A stretch of 14,216 bases of DNA. It comes from Actinomycetales bacterium UBA1416. GTDB taxonomy: Bacteria > Actinomycetota > Actinomycetes > Actinomycetales > Actinomycetaceae. The position numbers and the translations under genes were made by a program. Under the pieces are notes generated by a model. It had not been told where the DNA came from and ran no database searches. It worked only from the letters and a program-made list of their open reading frames with translations. The stretch spans positions 3,354-17,569 of the forward strand of contig DBPQ01000084.1 of assembly GCA_002304945.1 (NCBI GenBank). The letters are read 5' to 3'. Positions 6,616-12,104 of the stretch are shown piece after piece. Position 1 is the first letter of the stretch, and each line of letters opens with the position of its first letter.

Positions 6616-8178
6616 TCAGTTCCCGTGCGCCACGACCTTGTCATACAGCACCTGGAACCGTTCCATCTTGCGGTGGTAGTACAGGGCCCGCTCGCGCGTG
6701 GGCTGGAACGTCTCGCCACGGTCCACGGGAGCCCGCTCCACGTCCGGCGCCAGGATCTCCAGCGCGTGCAGGGCCGTGCCGTGCAGGGTGGAGCGCTTGA
6801 TCGTCACCGGAATGACGGGGGACTCCGCGGCGTCCGCGATCATCTGCATCAGCCCCGGGATCTCAAGGCTCACGCGGCCGGTTCCCAGGATCTCGCGAGG
6901 GCTGCCCGTCACCCGCACGAGGTCCCGCAGCATCCGCACGTACGACAGCGCCACCCCCTCCATCGTGCCGCGGTAGAACTCGAGCGGCGTGGTCGCGGCG
7001 TTCACACGCGAGAACACCGCCCGCGCCTCACCCACCCAGCCGGTGGACCGCTCCCCCGAGAACCACGGCAGCACGAGCGGGACCCCGGGGGTCGGCTCCC
7101 CCCGGAGCATCTCCTCGATGACCTCCTGCTCCGGCAGGCGCAGGGTGGTCTCCAGCCAGGTGACGGCGCGGCCCACGTCGTTGAGGGCCCCGCCCAGGAT
7201 GGAGCGGGTCTCGTCGATGCGGTTGCACCACAGCCCGCGCGGCAGGTTCTCCACGTCCCCGTCCACGAGCACCCGCAGCGCGCCCGACGTTGCCGCGGAC
7301 AGCACCATCTGGGAGGAGTCCGTCAGGCCCGTCCCGATGGACTGCGAGTGCCCGTCCGAGATCGGCGCGAACCACGCCGCGTCCGCGAGCAACGGCCAGG
7401 TGGCGGCGACGTCGTCGGCAGGCGTCAGCGGCTGCGACGGGTGGGCGATCGGGGACAGCTGCCCCACGTCCACCCCGACCAGCTCGCACAGCTCCCGGTC
7501 CCACGTGCCCTCCCAGCGGTTCAGCATGCCCGTCCAGGCGGCAGTGGAGGTGCCGGCCGCGGTGGTGCCGATGATCTTCAGCCACGCGTACTCGCCGAGG
7601 GACATCCAGTGGCGGACTCGGGCGAAGGTGTCGGGCTGCGTCTGCTGGAGCCAGAGGAAGCGAGCGGGGAGGTAACCGGTGTGCTGGCGGGTGCCGGTGC
7701 GCTGCTGGGTGTCGTCCTCGTGGAGGATCGACTTCAGGTAGTTGACCTGCGGCGCCGTCCGCGAATCCGCGTACGTGTAACACGGCGTGATCGCGTTGTT
7801 CTGGGCGTCCACGCCCACCAGCGACGACGCGAACGTGTCGAGGGCGACGCCGGCGATTCCGGTTGGGGCGACGCCGGCGCGTGAGGTGGCGGCGACGCCG
7901 GCGCCTGCGGTGGCGCCACCGGCGTGGCCGGGCGAGGAGGCCGGGATCCCATCGAGCACGGCACCGATGACCTCGCGGATCTCGTGGACCACCTGGTCGG
8001 GGTCGATGGTGGAGGTGCCGTTCGCGACGGTGGTGAAGGCGTGCGGGATCTTGTTCCGCAGGCCCTTGATGGGCAGGCCGGTGGCGTCGTAGAGGCCGGC
8101 ACGGGTGCCGGTGGAGCCCACGTCAACGGCGAGGACGAACGGTGGCTGGGCGGCGTCGAGGGTGGTTGAGAACGACAT
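6616..8178 (-). CDS. FGGY-family carbohydrate kinase, gluconokinase-like
   Basis: A 520-residue sugar kinase of the FGGY family, phosphorylating a sugar or sugar acid with ATP in the cytoplasm. The first phosphate loop is D19-VGSTGTRAGLYD. GVALDTFASSLVGVDAQNN, ITPCYTY and A-D138-SR form the substrate and catalytic region, and TFxxSLVGVD..ITP.YT.AD.R resembles gluconokinases most. The second phosphate loop contains D275 in ISDGHSQSIGTGL, then SAATSGALRVLV. The adenosine motif near the C-terminus, GTGRVSLEIPGLMQMIAD, is less glycine-rich than usual. A low-complexity Ala/Gly insert made of 8-residue repeats lies just before GVALDTF. The start at 8178 is set by GGAGGAG about 7 nt upstream on the minus strand; the open frame to 8376 runs through a palindrome and is not supported. 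No phosphogluconate or transporter gene is nearby, so the substrate is uncertain. Confidence 0.88.
   Translation of the reverse strand: MSFSTTLDAAQPPFVLAVDVGSTGTRAGLYDATGLPIKGLRNKIPHAFTTVANGTSTIDPDQVVHEIREVIGAVLDGIPASSPGHAGGATAGAGVAATSRAGVAPTGIAGVALDTFASSLVGVDAQNNAITPCYTYADSRTAPQVNYLKSILHEDDTQQRTGTRQHTGYLPARFLWLQQTQPDTFARVRHWMSLGEYAWLKIIGTTAAGTSTAAWTGMLNRWEGTWDRELCELVGVDVGQLSPIAHPSQPLTPADDVAATWPLLADAAWFAPISDGHSQSIGTGLTDSSQMVLSAATSGALRVLVDGDVENLPRGLWCNRIDETRSILGGALNDVGRAVTWLETTLRLPEQEVIEEMLRGEPTPGVPLVLPWFSGERSTGWVGEARAVFSRVNAATTPLEFYRGTMEGVALSYVRMLRDLVRVTGSPREILGTGRVSLEIPGLMQMIADAAESPVIPVTIKRSTLHGTALHALEILAPDVERAPVDRGETFQPTRERALYYHRKMERFQVLYDKVVAHGN
7843..7914. repeat. 24-bp tandem repeat inside the kinase gene
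   Basis: GGCGACGCCGGCG recurs at exactly 24-bp spacing (7843, 7867, 7891). On the minus strand it encodes AGVAATSR-AGVAPTGI-AGVALDTF, three 8-residue units, the last of which is the normal family strand. This is an in-frame expansion near the active site. Confidence 0.85.
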
Positions 8179-8320
8179 CGGTGTCTCCTCCCGGGTGAGT
8201 CCGTGGCCGGCGCGGCCGGTCGCACATCTGGCTGGCCTCCACGCTAGACGGGTGATCGGGAGCGGGTGGGCTGATGCCGGGAAGTTGCCGCGCGGGCGAG
8301 CGGCGGGAGTCTCCTCCTGC

Positions 8321-8363
8321 GGGACGTGAGCCTGGATCACGTGGCGATCCAGGCTCACGTCCC
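8321..8363. terminator. Perfect 18-bp inverted repeat with ACGTGGC loop
   Basis: Arms at 8321-8338 and 8346-8363 are perfectly complementary (core GACGTGAGCCTGGATC), with a 7-nt loop. It begins 13 bp past the stop of the PLP-transferase gene (minus strand), the right place for a terminator, though no T-tract follows. A related hairpin at 10291-10328 lies in a divergent promoter region, so it may instead be a dispersed palindromic repeat. Confidence 0.7.
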
Positions 8364-8376
8364 CGGGGAGGCCCAC

Positions 8377-9267
8377 CTACGGCACGTACGTCCCGGGCGT
8401 GGACCCCAGCGCCCCCGTGTGAATCGGTCCATCCGCCGGAGGATTGTCCGGCCAGCGGATGTGCGCCGGGAGGTTACGCGGGCGCGGCCAGTGGAACGGG
8501 AGCGGGCTGCCGGCCGCGCGGTGGCGGCGCAGGAAGCCCTCGACGTCGAGGACGGCGAGCAACGCCCGGGCCCGGGGGCTCATCGCGGCGGGTTGAATCG
8601 CCCGGTCGACGAGATCCTCCGCGCGCCGCCACAGCTCCCCTGCGTCCGCGTCCTCGCCGACCGCCCCCGGCCCGCACTGCCCCTGCAGCCCCTCCACCGC
8701 CCCGGCAGCGAGGGCGAGGAGGCCGGCGGAGGTGACGGCGTCGTCGATCGCGTGGCGCGCGAGCGGGCGGGGCGGCACGCCCAGGACCCACGCGCCGTCC
8801 GGGAGGGGCAGCCACTTGCGGAGACTGGCGACACGGTAGTACGCAGTGAGGGCGCCGGCAGTTCGGCCGGCACCACCGAGCGGCTTGTCGAGGAAGGAGT
8901 GCGTCTCGTCCACGACGACGGCGTGCCCACCTTCCCGCGCGGCCGCCAGGACCGCCGCGAGCGCCGGGCCGGCGACGTGCCCCGCGGTCTCGGAGTGGAG
9001 GATGCCGCAGCGGCCCCGGCCTTCCAGCGCGGCGGCGAGGGCGTGCGGGTCGAGGAGAAGGTCCGCGGCCACGGGAGTCAGCTCCACATGGAGGCCCTCG
9101 AGCTGGAAGGGCTCGATCATCGTGGTGCAGTGGTAGGAAGGCGCCAGCAGCTCGGTGATCCCGCGGGTGCGGAGGTGCTGGGCCACGAGGGACAGCGCCT
9201 GCCGGCCGGACGCCGTGAGCATCGCCCCGGGCGGGACGAAGGGGAGGGAGGCGGCGTCGTCGGGCAC
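8377..9267 (-). CDS. PLP-dependent aminotransferase-like protein, apparently C-terminally short
   Basis: A 296-residue protein with the large domain of a fold-type I PLP enzyme (DegT/aminotransferase-like). Visible landmarks are the N-terminal LTASGRQALSLVAQHL, the cofactor-region motif LAPSYHCTTMIEPFQLEG, D120 in HAVVVDETHSFLDKPLGGAG (contact to the PLP ring nitrogen) and K151 in YYRVASLRKWLPLPDGAW, the probable Schiff-base lysine. Related enzymes are usually about 350-400 residues. Here the protein stops soon after LPFHWPRP, in a proline-rich tail ending STPGTYVP, so much of the small C-terminal domain seems missing; this could be truncation or a compact subfamily. The GTG at 9267 has TACCCT seven bases upstream and is probably leaderless. 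Its upstream neighbour on the same strand is the PqqD-like gene, 416 bp away. The substrate is unknown. Confidence 0.72.
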   Translation of the reverse strand: MPDDAASLPFVPPGAMLTASGRQALSLVAQHLRTRGITELLAPSYHCTTMIEPFQLEGLHVELTPVAADLLLDPHALAAALEGRGRCGILHSETAGHVAGPALAAVLAAAREGGHAVVVDETHSFLDKPLGGAGRTAGALTAYYRVASLRKWLPLPDGAWVLGVPPRPLARHAIDDAVTSAGLLALAAGAVEGLQGQCGPGAVGEDADAGELWRRAEDLVDRAIQPAAMSPRARALLAVLDVEGFLRRHRAAGSPLPFHWPRPRNLPAHIRWPDNPPADGPIHTGALGSTPGTYVP

Positions 9268-9274
9268 GGGATCA

Positions 9275-9280
9275 AGGGTA
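9275..9280 (-). promoter_or_regulatory. -10 box for leaderless PLP-transferase gene
   Basis: On the minus strand TACCCT is followed by seven bases and then GTG at 9267, placing the expected transcription start on the start codon. No Shine-Dalgarno sequence is present. Confidence 0.45.
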
Positions 9281-9530
9281 GGCGCGGGTTCGACCGTGGA
9301 GTGTGGTGCGCAGGGACACAGGTGGGACGGCGGCGGGGACAGGCTGCACCGTCATCGGCGAATGGCCGCCGTTTTCGCCTTGGCTCAAGGGCGGCGCGTT
9401 CACAGGTGTGTCTCTCCGCGCCGGCATGGCGCCCACACCGGGCAGGGGAGACACAGCAGCCCCGTCCAGAGACAGCAGCAGTCCCGTCCGACAGCGGAGC
9501 CACACCGAACCAAGCAACTCCTGTTGCCTG

Positions 9531-9578
9531 CTCGTGGGGTAGATCTGTCGCGCCCGTGCAACAGATCTACCCCACGAG
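9531..9578. terminator. Perfect 18-bp inverted repeat with 12-nt loop
   Basis: The arm CTCGTGGGGTAGATCTGT (9531-9548) is fully complementary to 9561-9578. It lies 106 bp past the PqqD-like stop on the minus strand. There is no T-tract, but long perfect stems without one can terminate in actinobacteria. It could also be a protein-binding cruciform. Confidence 0.6.
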
Positions 9579-9683
9579 AATTGCCAGGACTCGCGCTGAG
9601 CGAGAGCACCGGAACTCGGCCGCGATTCCGCGGGGCTGCTTCTGCCGAGCCGTGCGCAGCTCAGGAGCGGCGGGCGCCGGCAG

Positions 9684-10196
9684 TCAGGGCTCGCGTGGGG
9701 AGAGGAGGCTGCGGGAGGTGAGGAGGCCGCGGGCGGTGAGGAGGCCGCGGGCGGTGAGGAGGCCGCGGGCGGTGAGGTCGTCGAGGAAGAGCGCGACGTC
9801 TGCGCGAATCTCCCCGACCGGCATGCTCACGAGTTCCGCGACCTCCTCCGCGACGTCCGGCGCCCCCTCCGCCGCGACATGCCAGATCAGCCGAGCAGTG
9901 TCCTTGAGGAGGACGGTCCGGCCCTCGGGGACGATCGTGAGGTAGAGCTCCTCCGCCATGCCGAAGTCCTCGCCGTCCACCCAGGCCACGTTGGTGGGGA
10001 CGGCGTAGGCGGGGGGATCTGCGGGGTCGGCCGCGCCGGGCTCGGCAGGCGCTTCGGTGCGCGCGGCTGCGGCGGCTGGGGAGGCCGGCCCGGCCTCAGC
10101 GGTGTTGGCGCGGGCAGCTGCGAGGGCTGGATTGGCCGCACCGGCCACTACGGGCGCGCCTTCGTGCCCGCTCTCAACCTGCTCGACGTCCTCCAT
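9684..10196 (-). CDS. PqqD-like (RiPP recognition element) protein
   Basis: A 170-residue protein with a C-terminal PqqD-type winged-helix domain. Residues about 69-147 read NVAWVDGEDFG, AEELYLTIVPEGRTVLLKDT, ARLIWHVAAEGA, then EEVAELVSMPVGEIRADVAL and FLDDLTARGLL, matching the beta-strand and helix pattern of PqqD proteins, which hold precursor peptides for modifying enzymes or serve related tasks. Residues 1-60 are an Ala/Pro-rich low-complexity tail. The last helix is followed by direct repeats of LTARGL. The ATG at 10196 sits six bases after GATAAT on the minus strand, a leaderless layout; the open frame to 10436 runs across a palindrome and tandem repeats and is not supported. No radical SAM or cyclodehydratase gene is in the window. 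The nearest same-strand gene is the PLP-transferase-like one, so a joint role is possible but unproven. Confidence 0.75.
   Translation of the reverse strand: MEDVEQVESGHEGAPVVAGAANPALAAARANTAEAGPASPAAAAARTEAPAEPGAADPADPPAYAVPTNVAWVDGEDFGMAEELYLTIVPEGRTVLLKDTARLIWHVAAEGAPDVAEEVAELVSMPVGEIRADVALFLDDLTARGLLTARGLLTARGLLTSRSLLSPREP
9717..9770. repeat. 18-bp tandem repeat, three exact copies, in the PqqD-like gene
   Basis: GGTGAGGAGGCCGCGGGC is repeated identically at 9717, 9735 and 9753, with diverged copies on either side. It encodes LTARGL units at the C-terminus, extending the final helix of the PqqD domain. Perfect identity of the copies indicates recent expansion. Confidence 0.92.
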
Positions 10197-10202
10197 CGCC
10201 CC

Positions 10203-10208
10203 ATTATC
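10203..10208 (-). promoter_or_regulatory. -10 box for leaderless PqqD-like gene
   Basis: GATAAT on the minus strand is followed by GGGGCG and then ATG at 10196. It matches the -10 consensus at five of six positions, and the six-base gap suggests a leaderless transcript. Confidence 0.5.
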
Positions 10209-10290
10209 GCGCTCGACCGATCCAGACGCGGGCCGGCGGGGGCGATCGGTGAGGTCCAGCGCTTCCGTTATGGGTTTGGGGGGGGGTGGG

Positions 10291-10328
10291 GACGCGAGTT
10301 GGATCACGTGGGGATCCAAGCTCACGTC
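10291..10328. repeat. Second copy of the ACGTGG-loop palindrome
   Basis: The left arm GACGCGAGTTGGATC (10291-10305) and right arm GATCCAAGCTCACGTC (10313-10328) flank ACGTGGG. Loop and arms are clearly related to 8321-8363. One base pair next to TGGATC has changed on both sides (C-G to T-A), while the outer left arm has decayed. It lies between divergent promoters, not behind a gene. Immediately after it, CACGTCCCGCGAGAGG occurs twice with a 21-bp period. Confidence 0.65.
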
Positions 10329-10372
10329 CCGCGAGAGGACACCCACGTCCCGCGAGAGGGCACCGCCCCCAC

Positions 10373-10378
10373 TACGAT
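10373..10378 (+). promoter_or_regulatory. -10 box ahead of EctA leader repeats
   Basis: TACGAT is followed by six bases and then the ATG of the first repeat unit at 10385. A start at 10385 would make the first mini-ORF leaderless. No clear -35 is seen. Confidence 0.5.
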
Positions 10379-10380
10379 CT

Positions 10381-10480
10381 GCGCATGGAGAGTGAGACCG
10401 GGAGCCGACATGGAGGCTGAGACCGGGAGCCGACATGGAGGCTGAGACCGGGAGCGCGAATGGAGACTGAGACCGGGAGA
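10381..10480 (+). repeat. Four tandem 25-bp units, each with an RBS and ATG
   Basis: Units lie at 10381-10405, 10406-10430, 10431-10455 and 10456-10480. Units 2 and 3 are identical; units 1 and 4 differ at a few positions. Each carries ATGGAG near its start and ends in ACCGGGAG, so the GGGAG of one unit lies 5 nt ahead of the ATG of the next. Confidence 0.95.
10385..10470 (+). other. Three overlapping 11-codon upstream mini-ORFs
   Basis: The repeat ATGs open mini-ORFs at 10385-10420 (MESETGSRHGG), 10410-10445 (MEAETGSRHGG) and 10435-10470 (MEAETGSANGD). Each ends in TGA 8 nt after the next ATG, so successive frames overlap by 11 nt. The last overlaps the EctA-like start at 10460 in the same way. 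The first would be leaderless; the others have GGGAG at 5-nt spacing. Coding is visible, translation is inferred. Confidence 0.5.
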
Positions 10481-11077
10481 ATGCTCGAACCGGCCATGAC
10501 GTTCCGCCATCCCGTGCCCCACGATGCCGTGGCGATCTGGCAGCTCATTCGGTCCACTCCCCCGCTCGACGTCAACTCCGTCTACCTGTACGCCGTCCTC
10601 GCAGAGCACTTCTCGCAGACGTGCCTGGTGGCGGAAGTTGCTGTGGCAGCAGCCGGGATCGGTGTCGGAGCTGGCGAGACGACGACTGGGGCGTCGGGTG
10701 CGGGCGGTGCGAGCGATGAGGAGGGCGGGCCGGTTCTCGCCGGAGTCGTCACCGGGTTCATCCCCCCGAACGACCCCACCATGCTCTTCATCTGGCAACT
10801 CGCCGTGGCGGGGGATCACCGCGGCTCGGGTGTCGCGTCCGCGCTCCTGCGCCGACTCCTCGCCGGCCAGCCCAGGACCGTACGGTTCGTGAGCGCCACC
10901 GTCGCGCCCGAGAACCACGCCTCCCGCGGCGTGTTCACCCGGTTCGCCGCGCACCTGGGTGCACCGATCGAGTTCCGTCCCCACCTCGCGGGCGCGGATC
11001 TCGCTCCCGACGGCGTCCCCCACCCGGACGAGGACCTCGTCGTCATCGGGCCGTGGGGGCGTGAGGTCGAGGCGTGA
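10460..11077 (+). CDS. ectA: L-2,4-diaminobutyrate acetyltransferase-like GNAT protein (EctA)
   Basis: A 205-residue GNAT protein with the EctA pattern: TFRHPVPHDAVAIWQLIRST, then LDVNSVYLYAVLAEHFSQTC and LVAE, followed by GVVTGFIPPNDPTMLFIWQL, AVAGDHRGSGVASALLRRLL (acetyl-CoA pyrophosphate loop) and SATVAPENHASRGVFTRFA. EctA acetylates the gamma-amino group of 2,4-diaminobutyrate in ectoine synthesis. About 30 residues (61-90) of Ala/Gly/Thr-rich sequence are inserted between two beta strands, where EctA normally has a short turn. ATG at 10460 has GGGAG 5 nt upstream; in-frame ATGs at 10481 and 10496 are alternatives, since family similarity begins after 10496. No ectB, ectC or ectD lies nearby, which is unusual for this pathway gene. 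Translation may be coupled to the repeat mini-ORFs just upstream. Confidence 0.82.
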   Translation: METETGRMLEPAMTFRHPVPHDAVAIWQLIRSTPPLDVNSVYLYAVLAEHFSQTCLVAEVAVAAAGIGVGAGETTTGASGAGGASDEEGGPVLAGVVTGFIPPNDPTMLFIWQLAVAGDHRGSGVASALLRRLLAGQPRTVRFVSATVAPENHASRGVFTRFAAHLGAPIEFRPHLAGADLAPDGVPHPDEDLVVIGPWGREVEA

Positions 11078-11092
11078 GGTCGCGTCGTGAGG

Positions 11093-11209
11093 TCAGCGGC
11101 AGGTGCAGCGCTGCGCCGTCGGGACGCCGGCGAGGGCCTGCTCCACGTGCTGGCCGCACCCGGACCACGTGACCTTGCCACACTGGCGGCACCGCGCGGG
11201 ACTGCACAT
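11093..11209 (-). CDS. Small Cys-rich actinobacterial protein (38 aa)
   Basis: This short gene encodes a 38-residue protein, MCSPARCRQCGKVTWSGCGQ followed by HVEQALAGVPTAQRCTCR. It matches a widespread actinobacterial small protein with the pattern C..C..CGK.TW.GCG.H......GVP...RC.C, which I recognise by form but which has no assigned function. Cysteines at 2, 7, 10, 18, 35 and 37 with a histidine could form a small zinc site. AGAGGAG lies 5 nt upstream of the ATG on the minus strand, strong support for a real start. It converges with the EctA-like gene, only 15 bp between the stops, and diverges from the CarD-family gene. Confidence 0.88.
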   Translation of the reverse strand: MCSPARCRQCGKVTWSGCGQHVEQALAGVPTAQRCTCR

Positions 11210-11235
11210 GAGGGCTCCTCTCACCAACTGCTCAC

Positions 11236-11241
11236 AGGATA
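11236..11241 (-). promoter_or_regulatory. -10 box and nested dyads upstream of the 38-aa gene
   Basis: TATCCT on the minus strand lies about 27 nt ahead of the ATG at 11209. It overlaps the dyad GATACC-GGGGTG-GGTATC (11239-11256), enclosed by a wider TCACAGG/CCTGTGA pair (about 11232-11274). This arrangement could be an operator. Confidence 0.4.
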
Positions 11242-11471
11242 CCGGGGTGGGTATCAACCCGCACCAGCCCTGTGACGAACCCCTCCCCGGGCCCCGGGCC
11301 GCCAGGGGTGAGACAATGGGGTGCTGGCTCGCGTGGGCGGGCGGCCCACCGGGCCCGTCTCCCACCGCGTCCCCACCCGGCGCTCCCCGAGCGGCGGCGT
11401 CGGGGCGACAGCGGGGACGCCGTCGTGCGGCCACCGCCGTCGAGTGTGGCTCCCCCGCAGAAGGAGCACGC

Positions 11472-12053
11472 GTGAATCTCTCGATCGGCCAGATCATCGT
11501 CCACCCGCAGCACGGGCCCGCGACGATCACGGACGTCTTCACCCGCACCATGCGTGGAACGCCCACCCGCTGCCTCCGCCTGGAGGTGCACCGCAGCGAC
11601 CTCGTGATCAGCATGCCGGCCGATGCCGCCGCGCGGATCGGCCTCCGCGAGGTCCCCGACGCCGCGGAGCTCGAGCAGCTCTGCGACGTCCTGCGCGCCC
11701 CCACCTCCCACGAGGAGGAGGGCTGGTCCCGGCGGTTCAAGAACAACACGGAACGGCTGCGGGTCGGGGACCTCCTACCGCTGGCCGAGGTGGTGCGGGA
11801 CCTGATGCGCCGCGAGTTGGCGAGGGGACTCTCCCTCGGGGAGAAGCACCTGCTGAAGCAGGCCGCCCGACGCGTGGCCGCGGAGATCGCCCTCGCCCTC
11901 GGCGCCGGGAAGGCGGACGCCGCAACCGACGCCGACGCCGACGCCCTCCTCGGGTCCCTCGTCTTCGGCACACCGTTGCCCTCGGTGGCGTTGCCGACGG
12001 TGGCGTTGCCCTCGGTGGCGTCACCCACGGTGGCGCAGGCTTCGGCTGGCTGA
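11472..12053 (+). CDS. CarD-family transcriptional regulator with repeat-bearing C-terminal tail
   Basis: A 193-residue CarD/CdnL-type protein, which binds RNA polymerase and stabilises open promoter complexes. The N-terminal RNAP-interaction domain is LSIGQIIVHPQHGPATITDV through LRLEVHRSDLVISMPADAAA and RIGLREV. The C-terminal helical domain contains LRAPTSHEEEGWSRRFKNNT, with W85 the expected DNA-wedging tryptophan, then VGDLLPLAEVVRDLMRRELA and SLGEKHLLKQAARRVAAEIA. The GTG start has AAGGAG 5 nt upstream. The tail beyond about residue 145 is Ala/Asp-rich and ends in repeats of LPSVA/LPTVA. The primary actinobacterial CarD usually sits beside ispD; this copy does not, and several conserved positions differ (HPQHG rather than YPHHG), so it may be a paralog rather than the essential CarD. 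Confidence 0.88.
   Translation: MNLSIGQIIVHPQHGPATITDVFTRTMRGTPTRCLRLEVHRSDLVISMPADAAARIGLREVPDAAELEQLCDVLRAPTSHEEEGWSRRFKNNTERLRVGDLLPLAEVVRDLMRRELARGLSLGEKHLLKQAARRVAAEIALALGAGKADAATDADADALLGSLVFGTPLPSVALPTVALPSVASPTVAQASAG
11976..12035 (+). repeat. 15-bp tandem repeat, four units, in the CarD-family gene
   Basis: Units TTGCCCTCGGTGGCG, TTGCCGACGGTGGCG, TTGCCCTCGGTGGCG and TCACCCACGGTGGCG encode LPSVA-LPTVA-LPSVA-SPTVA near the C-terminus. The first and third are identical, suggesting duplication of a 30-bp pair. Confidence 0.9.
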
Positions 12054-12104
12054 ACCCAGGCGGACCGGGGCGCGGGCAGCACGCCCCGTCCGGCGCGGCG
12101 CATC

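Larger units (their letters stand above)
9268..9683. other. 416-bp intergenic region rich in dyads, no supported gene
   Basis: The gap between the PqqD-like stop and the PLP-transferase start has several overlapping open frames on both strands, none with a good start or recognisable product. It holds a nested stem: TGTGTCTCTCC (9407-9417) pairs with GGGGAGACACA (9445-9455) with one wobble, and encloses the hairpin GCGCC-GGCAT-GGCGC (9418-9432). Two direct copies of about 20 bp ending in CCCGTCC lie at 9448-9467 and 9469-9489. A long perfect hairpin follows at 9531-9578. The promoter of the transferase gene lies at its 9268-9280 end. Confidence 0.6.

Noticed and set aside
6625..7884. 419-codon plus-strand frame opposite the FGGY kinase
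   Set aside because: Arg/His-rich antisense shadow; the kinase has complete family motifs and a ribosome-binding site.
8326..9945. 539-codon plus-strand open frame opposite the PLP-transferase and PqqD-like genes
   Set aside because: It runs through hairpins and repeats and gives a compositionally biased product; the minus-strand genes explain the region.
10197..10436. Longer start for the PqqD-like protein
   Set aside because: The extension is encoded by the palindrome and the tandem repeats; the ATG at 10196 has a well-placed -10 box.
10381..10480. Possible CRISPR-like or iteron array
   Set aside because: The units abut directly with no spacers, no replication gene is nearby, and the RBS-ATG spacing explains the unit structure better.
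11093..12103. 336-codon minus-strand frame ending at the 38-aa gene
   Set aside because: It shares frame with the real small gene, but the upstream part is antisense to the CarD-family gene; the ribosome-binding site supports only the ATG at 11209.
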